A stretch of 6,085 nucleotides of DNA, from assembly GCA_964347915.1 (NCBI GenBank), contig CAYGAM010000110.1, forward strand, positions 1 through 6,085, read 5' to 3'. Source of the stretch: CAYGAM01 sp964347915. Its GTDB lineage: Archaea; Thermoproteota; Nitrososphaeria; Nitrososphaerales; Nitrosopumilaceae. Shown here piece after piece: positions 1 to 5,385 of this stretch (its first letter is position 1; each line of letters begins with the position of its first letter). The notes beneath the pieces were generated by a model. It was not told where the DNA came from. It made no database searches and was given only the letters and a program-made list of their open reading frames with translations. Position numbers and translations under genes: made by a program.

Positions 1-1502
1 GCGGCGTACGTCTTGGAGCCGATCCGAAATGCATCCACATCAATGGCTCCGTCAAGATTCAGCGAGGCGGTGTCTTCCAATTCTCCGACGGCGGCAGGAC
101 TGACTGGAGAGGTTATGTTGACTATTTGGAGGCCGCTGTCGTGATAAGAAGCCACTGCGGCGTATGTAGAGCTGCCGATTGTAAAAACGTCAACGCCTCG
201 GGCGCCGTCAAGCTCAAGAGAATCGTCGTCCTGCAGATTTCCAACAGGGACGGGATTCTCAAAAAGAACAGATGTCCTCAAATACACCAACTGAAGCCCG
301 TTTTCGCGAGAGCCGGCCGCGCCTGCATAAATGCCGCCGTCCGCCTCAAAGACTGTCACAGAACCAAAGTCGCCGAACAGCTGGGCTTCGCCGCTTTTCA
401 GCTGGCCGACAGGCACTGGATTGGCAGGCGAAGTTACGTCGACTAGCTGGATGCCAGAGTCGTCAAGTGCGGCCACTGCAGCATAGGCGCCGCCGCCTGT
501 TTCAAAAACATCCACGCTGCCGGCGCCGCCAAGCAGCAAGAAATCGTCATCCTTTAGCTGTCCCAGGCTGGCAGGGCTGGCAGGATTGGTGATATCGATC
601 AGCTGGAGGCCGTCGTCTTTAGCGCCATTGGACGCTACGGCAGCATAAACGGAGCTGCCTATCCTAAAGACATCCAGGTCTTGCGCTCCTTCAAGCAGCA
701 GAGTGCTGCTGTCCTGCAGCCTTGTCGCGGCGCTGGGATTAACTGGATCAGAAATGTCGATTATTTGAAGGCCGTTGTCGTGAACTGACGCCACGATAGC
801 GTATGTATTGGAGCCGATCTTGAATGTATCCACGGAGATGGCGCCGTCAAGTTCGCGTAAAGTGTTGTCCTGCAAATTTCCAACAGCGGCAGGATCGGCC
901 GGATTGGTGATGTTGACCAGCTGGAGGCCGTCGTCATCGGCAGAGGCTACTGCGGCATAGACAGAGCCGCCTGTCTCAAAAATGTCCACGCTGCTGGCGC
1001 CGTCAAGCAGCAGCTCGTCGTGCCCTTCAGTGTCTGCCACCTGTCCGGCAGCAGTAGGATTGGCCGGATCTGTAATGTTTACAATCTGGAAGCCGTCGTC
1101 TATAGAGGACGCAACTGCAGCATAGCGAAAGCCGCCCGTCTCAAAAATTTCCGCATCATAAGCGCCGTCAAGCAGCAGCGTACCTCCGGAGCCGTCGTCT
1201 TCCAGGCTTCCTGCGGCTCTTGGGCTGGCAGGATCGGTGATGCTGACCAGCTGCAGTCCGTCCTCGCCAAAGGATGTCACTGCAGCATAGACAGAGCCGT
1301 CTGCCTCAAAGACGGCTGCGCTGCTGGCGCGTCCAAGCAGCAGATGCTCGCTGTCCGAAAAGTTTCCGGCTACTGCCGCCTCAACCGGCGCTGAAACCAC
1401 GGCATGCGCTTTTGGAGCCAGATCGTCTGCAGCAGTCAGCGCTGCGCCGAATATGATCATGACCAGGCACAGGATAGCAATCCTTGCATGAATTTGGTTC
1501 AT
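1..1502 (-). CDS. Secreted LVIVD-repeat beta-propeller protein (3' end beyond the window)
   Basis: The reverse strand is open for 500 codons from ATG at 1502 to the left edge, so the C-terminus is missing. Residues 1-34 form a signal peptide: a short basic N-terminus, a hydrophobic core (IAILCLVMIIFGAALTA), and a likely cleavage site near AHA-VV. Then come eight complete repeats and part of a ninth. They end at Pro94, 149, 204, 256, 310, 362, 417 and 469, a period of 52-55 residues. Each repeat runs G-x-L-x-D, LLLDGA, VDVFETGG, YAAVAS, GLQLVNIT and DPANP. This matches the LVIVD repeat (Pfam family of that name), which is thought to form beta-propeller blades. Repeat 7 is degenerate (LVYLRTSVLFENP replaces the usual VNITDPANP). 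The role is probably extracellular binding or adhesion, but no ligand can be inferred. An in-frame ATG at 1553 would add 17 polar residues before the signal peptide and is less likely. The family call is firm; the function is unknown. Confidence 0.88.
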   Translation of the reverse strand, partial: MNQIHARIAILCLVMIIFGAALTAADDLAPKAHAVVSAPVEAAVAGNFSDSEHLLLGRASSAAVFEADGSVYAAVTSFGEDGLQLVSITDPASPRAAGSLEDDGSGGTLLLDGAYDAEIFETGGFRYAAVASSIDDGFQIVNITDPANPTAAGQVADTEGHDELLLDGASSVDIFETGGSVYAAVASADDDGLQLVNITNPADPAAVGNLQDNTLRELDGAISVDTFKIGSNTYAIVASVHDNGLQIIDISDPVNPSAATRLQDSSTLLLEGAQDLDVFRIGSSVYAAVASNGAKDDGLQLIDITNPASPASLGQLKDDDFLLLGGAGSVDVFETGGGAYAAVAALDDSGIQLVDVTSPANPVPVGQLKSGEAQLFGDFGSVTVFEADGGIYAGAAGSRENGLQLVYLRTSVLFENPVPVGNLQDDDSLELDGARGVDVFTIGSSTYAAVASYHDSGLQIVNITSPVSPAAVGELEDTASLNLDGAIDVDAFRIGSKTYA

Positions 1503-1525
1503 GAACGATGATGCATTATTGGCAT
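1499..1525 (-). CDS. Possible 8-residue leader peptide upstream of the LVIVD gene
   Basis: ATG at 1525 opens a mini-ORF encoding MPIMHHRS. Its TGA (1501-1499) overlaps the ATG of the LVIVD gene (1502-1500) as ATGA. The only strong Shine-Dalgarno in the area, GGAGGAGG at 1539-1532, lies six bases before this mini-ORF but 29 bases before the large gene's ATG. This suggests that ribosomes load at the mini-ORF and re-initiate on the large gene. The alternative is that the upstream in-frame ATG at 1553 is used, which would put the GGAGGAGG inside the coding region. The arrangement is seen directly; the function is inferred. Confidence 0.35.
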   Translation of the reverse strand: MPIMHHRS

Positions 1526-1531
1526 GGCCCG

Positions 1532-1539
1532 CCTCCTCC
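1532..1539 (-). promoter_or_regulatory. Shine-Dalgarno GGAGGAGG before the LVIVD gene
   Basis: The reverse strand reads GGAGGAGG, complementary to the CCUCC at the 3' end of archaeal 16S rRNA. It is spaced for the mini-ORF start at 1525, not for the LVIVD start at 1502. No comparable site precedes the methyltransferase or solute-binding protein starts, so this gene is probably the leadered one of the window. Confidence 0.5.
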
Positions 1540-1581
1540 CCCTGCCGGGACATCAAAGGTGCAGAACATGAGCCTTTCAGC

Positions 1582-1598
1582 ACTGCATCATATGCAGT
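1582..1598. repeat. 17-bp perfect inverted repeat ACTGCAT-cat-ATGCAGT
   Basis: Two 7-base arms (1582-1588 and 1592-1598) flank a 3-base centre. It lies between the putative TATA element (1634-1649) and the Shine-Dalgarno (1532-1539) of the LVIVD gene, so it is either an operator near the transcription start or a small hairpin in the leader. The ATGCAG core recurs at other places in this intergenic region. Confidence 0.4.
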
Positions 1599-1633
1599 TT
1601 TCATCGTTTATGATCAGAGCAAGATTATTCCGG

Positions 1634-1649
1634 TATTAAAATTAAACTC
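1634..1649 (-). promoter_or_regulatory. AT-rich TATA-type element, possible promoter of the LVIVD gene
   Basis: The reverse strand reads GAGTTTAATTTTAATA, one of the most AT-rich stretches of the intergenic region. A TATA box here would place transcription start near 1610-1620 and leave a 5' leader of roughly 80-90 bases before the mini-ORF at 1525. The element is nearly symmetric (TATTAAAATTAAAC on the plus strand), so it could also serve plus-strand transcription starting near 1662-1672. A second weaker candidate (CATAAAC) lies near 1606-1612. Confidence 0.3.
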
Positions 1650-1670
1650 AGAATGTCCAAGGCCAGGATT

Positions 1671-1695
1671 TGATTCGCGCCGGGCGTCCGAATCA
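1671..1695. repeat. Hairpin-forming inverted repeat, arms TGATTCG / CGAATCA
   Basis: Seven-base perfect arms (1671-1677 and 1689-1695) enclose CGC-CGG-GCG, which can add three further GC pairs with a two-base bulge. It sits 20-30 bases downstream of the AT-rich element at 1634-1647, where a plus-strand transcript could begin. It does not fit a tRNA arm: the loop lacks TTC-R-A-N-Y and no acceptor stem was found. Confidence 0.35.
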
Positions 1696-1708
1696 TCAAG
1701 ATCTCCGC

Positions 1709-1873
1709 ATGCCCAAGGTGCCGCTGTCCCAGGACGCAGAAACAGGATGCGTCAAGGCAGAAGAGCGCGCATGGATCAGGCAAGAATTGCAGGCATCAGC
1801 CGCAAGACGCCCCGCTTTTATTCCCCGGTACGGCTTAGCGCGGATCGGTAATTGTTCAAGCTTTGGCTTGTGA
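1709..1873 (+). CDS. Doubtful small ORF of 54 codons, unknown
   Basis: From ATG at 1709 the frame reads MPKVPLSQDAETG, followed by CVKAEERAWIRQELQASAARR, and ends in TGA at 1871-1873. A TTG at 1670 in the same frame would add 13 residues. I do not recognise a family. For coding: a polar middle section that could form a charged helix (AEERAWIRQEL), and an AT-rich promoter-like stretch about 25 bases before the TTG. Against: no Shine-Dalgarno, a weak low-complexity end, overlap with another open plus frame, and a stop codon inside a 21-bp palindrome. It could equally be untranslated leader of the methyltransferase or a decayed gene. Confidence 0.18.
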   Translation: MPKVPLSQDAETGCVKAEERAWIRQELQASAARRPAFIPRYGLARIGNCSSFGL

Positions 1874-1888
1874 CTGAATCAGTCACAA
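1868..1888. repeat. Perfect 21-bp palindrome with arms TTGTGACTGA
   Basis: Ten-base arms (1868-1877 and 1879-1888) are perfectly complementary around a single central A at 1878. This is the strongest symmetric sequence in the intergenic region. One base at the centre suits a dimeric helix-turn-helix regulator; as RNA, a hairpin would need to open the innermost pairs. No T-tract follows on either strand, so it does not look like a terminator. It lies about 150 bases before the methyltransferase start. An overlapping alternative stem CAAGC-TTTG-GCTTG occupies 1857-1870 and shares bases 1868-1870, so the two hairpins are mutually exclusive. Confidence 0.55.
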
Positions 1889-1897
1889 CAAAACTGC

Positions 1898-1909
1898 AAT
1901 GCCGGCATT
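1898..1909. repeat. 12-bp perfect palindrome AATGCCGGCATT
   Basis: This self-complementary 12-mer lies ten bases after the 21-bp palindrome. It is followed at once by another AATGC (1911-1915), giving three AATGC/GCATT units in 18 bases. It may be part of a compound regulator-binding region; by itself a 12-mer palindrome is weak evidence. Confidence 0.3.
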
Positions 1910-1995
1910 CAATGCGCAGGCTGGATCGGTTTTGCCCCGAGTCCGAACCGAATATGCAGCATTCAGTAAGAAATGCATTTTCATTAGCCGAAAGC

Positions 1996-2012
1996 CAAAA
2001 AACAGTTATTTA
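1996..2012 (+). promoter_or_regulatory. TATA box and purine-rich BRE of the methyltransferase gene
   Basis: The purine-rich run CAAAAAACAG (about 1996-2005) is followed by TTATTTAT (2005-2012). The centre of this TATA-like octamer lies about 27 bases before the ATG at 2036, the usual archaeal distance from TATA box to transcription start. This supports a leaderless transcript that begins at or next to ATG 2036. It lies only 6-13 bases before the other candidate start at 2018, too close to serve it. Confidence 0.5.
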
Positions 2013-2017
2013 TCGCT

Positions 2018-2037
2018 ATGAAATGCAGTCATTTCAT
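2018..2037. promoter_or_regulatory. Inverted repeat ATGAAATG-cagt-CATTTCAT between TATA box and start
   Basis: Perfect eight-base arms (2018-2025 and 2030-2037) flank a four-base centre. The element fills the space between the TATA box (2005-2012) and the inferred leaderless start (2036), and contains both candidate ATGs. A dimeric protein bound here would block RNA polymerase, so it is a good candidate operator. The repeat is seen directly; the regulatory role is inferred. Confidence 0.4.
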
Positions 2038-2773
2038 GCCGAAAGATTCCGGATCCAAAAGGCGCAAGATTTGGGACGTGCCGGAGGATGTTGAAAAGGT
2101 GCCGGCAGGCCCCAGAACGCCGACAAACGACAAGGTAAGCCGAATATTCGACCATCTGGCGGATGCGGGCAAGTCGGACAAGTTTGAGCGCGAGCACTCA
2201 AAGAGCGTGCTTGAATTTCTGAAAAGCGTAAAATTCAAGGACAGTTTTGACATTTTGGATGTCGGATGCGGCAGCGGCTGGACCGTCCGGCATTTTGCAG
2301 GAATGAGCAGCTGCAGGAAGGCTGTGGGAATAGACAAGAGTCCAGGCATGATAAGGGAGGCCGAGTCTAAAAAATCCAGCAGCAGGGAAAAGTACAAGGC
2401 GACGGATATCGAATCTTTTCGCGGCGGAAAATTTGACTATGTGTTTTCAATGGAGGCGCTGTACTTTGCGGAATCTGCCGAGGCGGCCATCAGCAAGATT
2501 TACGCGCATCTCAAGCCGGGCGGAAAATTCTTTTGCGGCATTGACTTTTATGCGGAGAACAAGCACACGCGCCGCTGGGCAGGCATGGTTTCCATAAAGC
2601 TCAATCTGCACTCTAGAAGCGAATGGAGAAGATTCTTCAAGGATGTGGGATTCGCAGACATCAAAACAAGGCAGATAAAGGATCCCGGCAGCCGCCAGGT
2701 GTGGAGAAGAGAGCACGGAACGCTGTTCATTTCCGGGACAAGGCCAGGCGCCTTGACCGGTACGCCAGAATGA
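2036..2773 (+). CDS. Class I SAM-dependent methyltransferase
   Basis: This is a cytosolic enzyme of 245 residues, typical for the Methyltransf_11/25 type, that should transfer a methyl group from S-adenosylmethionine to an unidentified small molecule. Numbering from ATG 2036: the glycine-rich SAM loop FDILDVGCGSGW is at 71-82, the acidic post-I strand AVGIDKS at 96-102, an adenine-contacting ATDIESF at 122-128, motif IV FDYVFSMEALYFAES at 133-147, and the beta5 turn LKPGGKFF at 159-166. The C-terminal part (HSRSEWRRFFKDVGF) resembles the helix and strand that close the Rossmann fold. The basic N-terminus (PKDSGSKRRK) is not a signal peptide. ATG 2018, six codons upstream, is an alternative; 2036 is preferred because of the TATA spacing and the lack of a Shine-Dalgarno at either. 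The last 15 codons overlap the 3' end of the convergent solute-binding gene. The substrate cannot be read from the sequence. Confidence 0.9.
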   Translation: MPKDSGSKRRKIWDVPEDVEKVPAGPRTPTNDKVSRIFDHLADAGKSDKFEREHSKSVLEFLKSVKFKDSFDILDVGCGSGWTVRHFAGMSSCRKAVGIDKSPGMIREAESKKSSSREKYKATDIESFRGGKFDYVFSMEALYFAESAEAAISKIYAHLKPGGKFFCGIDFYAENKHTRRWAGMVSIKLNLHSRSEWRRFFKDVGFADIKTRQIKDPGSRQVWRREHGTLFISGTRPGALTGTPE

Positions 2774-5228
2774 GTGCAACTGGAGCAATTATTCCGGCAG
2801 CCATGAGGCCGTACGCGTAATCCTGCGCTGCGGGAGCGGCGTCAATGTCTTCAGGCTGCGCATGCGGAACCTCGTCTTCCGCTCCCAGAGCCAAAAAGCC
2901 GGCAGAATAGATATCAGGGCGGAGCACTTCGTCAGACGTTACAAAAATCTTGAGGCTGGCCGCGCCCCGTTCCAGCATCCCTGTCTCATTTCCGCCCAGG
3001 CGCAGGACCGTTTCATCGCCGGATATGAAATGTGCGCCCGATGCGGCCTGGCGTCCTTGCGAATCCGCAACAAAGTAGCGCAGGAATGCGCCGTCCTGCG
3101 TTGAAATCACAATGTCCGCAGGCTCGCCAATCCGCACCGCGTCCGGAATATCGACCGATCTTATCCTGGGCGGAGACACTTCCTCAAACTTGCTCCAGTG
3201 TCCTGCATCAAAGGGATACGACTCGTCGTCGAATGCCCGGATCTTGATAAGCCTGGACTCTGGAGAATATCCCTCAAGATAAAACGGACCGTTGCTGATT
3301 ACGGCATGATTCCTTTCTTCAATCCATGCTGCCGCAGAATCGTACCTGGATGCGGCATATTCGGCATCGGCGCGGTCCGCAATGGCCGGCGGCACGTATC
3401 CGTCTTCCCTAAAGCCTTCCAGATACTCCATTAGCATGCGCGAATCGTTTGGGATGATGAGCGAGAGCCAGCCTACGTTCTTGCTTGCCGCGCCCGACCG
3501 CGAAAACGACGTCTTGCCGTCAAGAACGGCCTGCTCCATTGCAGCGTATATCTCCCACGGCATCGAACTCCACAGCGAAGCCCAACCTGCAATCTCGGCT
3601 TTGTCAAAGTGCCAGTAGTCAACGTACATCTGTATCGTATCGCCGTCTGCAATGCGAATGCCCTTGATGGTGTGAAGCGCCTGGGATGCGCGCGGCGTAA
3701 ACTCGGCGTCTGTTGTACGGTCGCCTTCATGCGGTTCCGATCCCCACTCCAGCGTAAAGTACAGTGCATAAAGCAGATCGTTGATATCCATCTCAGAGCC
3801 GTGATGCCAGCGGCTGTACTGCAGATCATATGTAACAACGCTGGCTGCGCTTGTTCCGGGCTTGACGGCAGCCCACCTCTGCTCTGAGGCATTCCAGAGC
3901 ATGGCATCCTGCGGAACATCGAATGCGCCGTGCGGTCCCAGCGTTTCAATATGCCAGCTGCTGCGGACGGGCACGCTGCTGCCGGTGTACGGGTGGGCCA
4001 GCATGGCCGGATCATGCAGTATTGTCCATATTTGAACGCTGTATATGTCCGAGAATCCCATAACCGGGTTCCAGGCGCCCTGATAGATCTGCCTGACGCC
4101 CACATTCATTGAGCCGTCGCCAGTCCTGGCGTTTATCGGAGTAAGCCGCGTCGGAATCCCCGCGCCAAAATCATTCACAATTCCGTCCACTTTGTCGCTT
4201 GCCGCATACAGGCTCGCCTTGCTTGCAAGAAATATTCGGACAGATTCGCTTACGCCTTCGCCTGTCGCCTCGCGGACAAGCTCGGCCCTCTCCTCGGAAG
4301 ACTCATAGTCTCCGGCATAAATTCGCTGCGTCGCATTGTCCAGCAGCGCGTTTTGATAATTCCAGTACGACGGATCATTGAACCCAGGCATTACGGAAAA
4401 CCACGGCGCGTACATTTGACTCAGTCCGGTCTGGTCGTATTTTACCAGCGCAGCCGCGCCCGCCCACTCTTCCGTATATACGTGCCAGGCCATATCCGAC
4501 GGATTCGATCCGTATACGCTCACAAACGCCTTGTTCAAGTCGCCATAGTCCCTTTTTACTGCAAACCCCAGATCTTCCAGCTCTGCGCCGAGCGCCTCGC
4601 CTATCGATGTTCGCACCGGATCATCGCTCCGGATAAATATAACAATCTCAACAGGCTCGCCTTCAAAGATCCACATGCCGCCGGTTTTTTCCGCTCCCCG
4701 CTCCCGCATTGAGGAGGCAATCATCTGATCAGCCAGGGCCGGATTATGCCTGAAATTAAACTGCTCAAGCGTCTGTATTATATTGAGATAGTCCGGATCA
4801 TGCGGCCCGTAATTGGAGAATATCGGCGTCCCAAAGCCCCCAAGAAATTCGTTTGCTATCAGATCTCTGTCCACCAGATAGTTCAAGGCAAAGCGGGCCT
4901 CCCTTGCCGAGAACGGATTAAAGCGGTCGGATTCGGCCGGATTTATCAGCAGGCTGTAAGTGCCTCCGCCCTGCGACTCGAAAATTTGCAGTCCGAGCCG
5001 GGACTCGTCCGACTCGATTCTGTCAGGCGGGATCTTGTAATAGTACATGTCAAGGCCGCCGCTGCGCATCTCCTCAAGAGCCGTGTCCTCGTCAGCATAC
5101 TGGATGAACGTTACTTCGTCCAGCCACGCTCCCTTTTCGGCATGAGCCTCGCCTGGAAAGTGCATTGCAAATGAAAAAATCCACGACGCCATGACGGTCA
5201 GCGCAATTATCGCAAGGATGCAATGCAT
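2727..5228 (-). CDS. Membrane-anchored peptide/nickel-type (family 5) solute-binding protein, apparently circularly permuted
   Basis: This 833-residue extracytoplasmic receptor of an ABC importer probably binds peptides or another small solute. A signal peptide covers residues 1-30 (hydrophobic core ILAIIALTVMASWIFSFA, then GEAHA). There is no lipobox cysteine. Residues 38-365 match the part of DppA/OppA proteins that normally comes second: VTFIQYADED with ALEEMRSGGLD, FNPFSAREARFALNYLVDRD (103-122) and SDMAWHVYTEEW (244-255). Residues 373-696 match the part that normally comes first: VGVRQIYQGAWNP, then SRWHHGSEMDINDLLYALYF (472-491; canonical GVKWHDG...NADDV) and ISNGPFYLEGY (644-654; canonical GTGPFQL). 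A small beta-rich domain (about 688-779), an acidic Pro/Ala stalk (784-803), a helix (804-823) and a basic tail RSRRLALSRK follow. ATG 5228 is chosen because it starts the signal peptide and has a TATA element 25 bases upstream; an in-frame ATG at 5315 would add 29 atypical residues. No permease or ATPase gene is in view. Confidence 0.88.
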   Translation of the reverse strand: MHCILAIIALTVMASWIFSFAMHFPGEAHAEKGAWLDEVTFIQYADEDTALEEMRSGGLDMYYYKIPPDRIESDESRLGLQIFESQGGGTYSLLINPAESDRFNPFSAREARFALNYLVDRDLIANEFLGGFGTPIFSNYGPHDPDYLNIIQTLEQFNFRHNPALADQMIASSMRERGAEKTGGMWIFEGEPVEIVIFIRSDDPVRTSIGEALGAELEDLGFAVKRDYGDLNKAFVSVYGSNPSDMAWHVYTEEWAGAAALVKYDQTGLSQMYAPWFSVMPGFNDPSYWNYQNALLDNATQRIYAGDYESSEERAELVREATGEGVSESVRIFLASKASLYAASDKVDGIVNDFGAGIPTRLTPINARTGDGSMNVGVRQIYQGAWNPVMGFSDIYSVQIWTILHDPAMLAHPYTGSSVPVRSSWHIETLGPHGAFDVPQDAMLWNASEQRWAAVKPGTSAASVVTYDLQYSRWHHGSEMDINDLLYALYFTLEWGSEPHEGDRTTDAEFTPRASQALHTIKGIRIADGDTIQMYVDYWHFDKAEIAGWASLWSSMPWEIYAAMEQAVLDGKTSFSRSGAASKNVGWLSLIIPNDSRMLMEYLEGFREDGYVPPAIADRADAEYAASRYDSAAAWIEERNHAVISNGPFYLEGYSPESRLIKIRAFDDESYPFDAGHWSKFEEVSPPRIRSVDIPDAVRIGEPADIVISTQDGAFLRYFVADSQGRQAASGAHFISGDETVLRLGGNETGMLERGAASLKIFVTSDEVLRPDIYSAGFLALGAEDEVPHAQPEDIDAAPAAQDYAYGLMAAGIIAPVALILAYRSRRLALSRK

Positions 5229-5249
5229 GTTGTAAAAAAATGCAACCGG

Positions 5250-5257
5250 ATTAAAGG
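5250..5257 (-). promoter_or_regulatory. TATA box of the solute-binding protein gene
   Basis: The reverse strand reads AAAAAAACC, then TTTAAT, centred about 25 bases before ATG 5228. This is a BRE-plus-TATA arrangement suited to a leaderless transcript starting at or near that ATG. No Shine-Dalgarno is present in the intervening bases, which include a T7 run (5234-5240 on the complementary strand). Confidence 0.5.
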
Positions 5258-5312
5258 TTTTTTTGAGAATGCAGTCTGCTCCAGTCAGGCTGAAATTCAG
5301 GTGGCGCCGGCC

Positions 5313-5340
5313 CATGCGGTGCAGTGCCGCAGCATGCGGT
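5313..5340. repeat. Short direct repeat CATGCGGT and small inverted repeat
   Basis: CATGCGGT occurs at 5313-5320 and again at 5333-5340. Between them TGCGG (5315-5319) pairs with CCGCA (5327-5331) around a seven-base loop. It lies in the gap between the solute-binding protein gene and the upstream surface-protein gene. The repeat is short and its meaning is uncertain. Confidence 0.25.
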
Positions 5341-5385
5341 CATGATTTGCCAGACGCCGCTTTGCCATAACAGAATCAAGGTGTC

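Larger units (their letters stand above)
1554..2017. other. Divergent intergenic region between the LVIVD gene and the methyltransferase
   Basis: About 460 bases separate the divergent LVIVD and methyltransferase genes. I see no RNA gene and no convincing conserved protein here. What is visible: AT-rich promoter-like DNA at 1634-1649, a hairpin-forming sequence at 1671-1695, a doubtful small plus-strand ORF at 1709-1873, a perfect 21-bp palindrome at 1868-1888 and shorter palindromes at 1898-1909 and 1971-1980. The density of symmetric elements is high for a thaumarchaeal-type intergenic region, which is usually short. It may hold two regulated promoters, a small RNA, or the remnant of a lost gene. 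Confidence 0.5.

Noticed and set aside
126..1456. Several plus-strand open frames (for example 126-446, 272-592, 1020-1394)
   Set aside because: They are antisense shadows of the LVIVD repeats. Their own repeats follow the minus-strand period, and they lack start signals.
1671..1700. tRNA T-arm-like sequence around GATTCG...CGAATC
   Set aside because: The loop does not match the TTC-R-A-N-Y consensus and no acceptor, D or anticodon stems could be assembled around it.
1501..1851. A 116-codon plus-strand frame across the intergenic region
   Set aside because: It starts opposite the LVIVD start codon, has an Arg/Ser-rich second half and no recognisable domain, and overlaps the alternative frame at 1709-1873.
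2029..2397. A 122-codon minus-strand frame
   Set aside because: It is antisense to the methyltransferase SAM-binding region, which has clear family motifs on the plus strand.
3473..4105. A 210-codon open frame on the minus strand, rich in Arg and Cys
   Set aside because: It lies wholly inside the solute-binding protein gene in another frame. Its Arg/Thr/Ser-rich composition without domains is typical of frame-shifted GC-rich coding DNA.
5229..5315. A longer solute-binding protein start at 5315
   Set aside because: The 29 extra residues precede a complete signal peptide and run across the TATA element at 5250-5257, so ATG 5228 is the better start.
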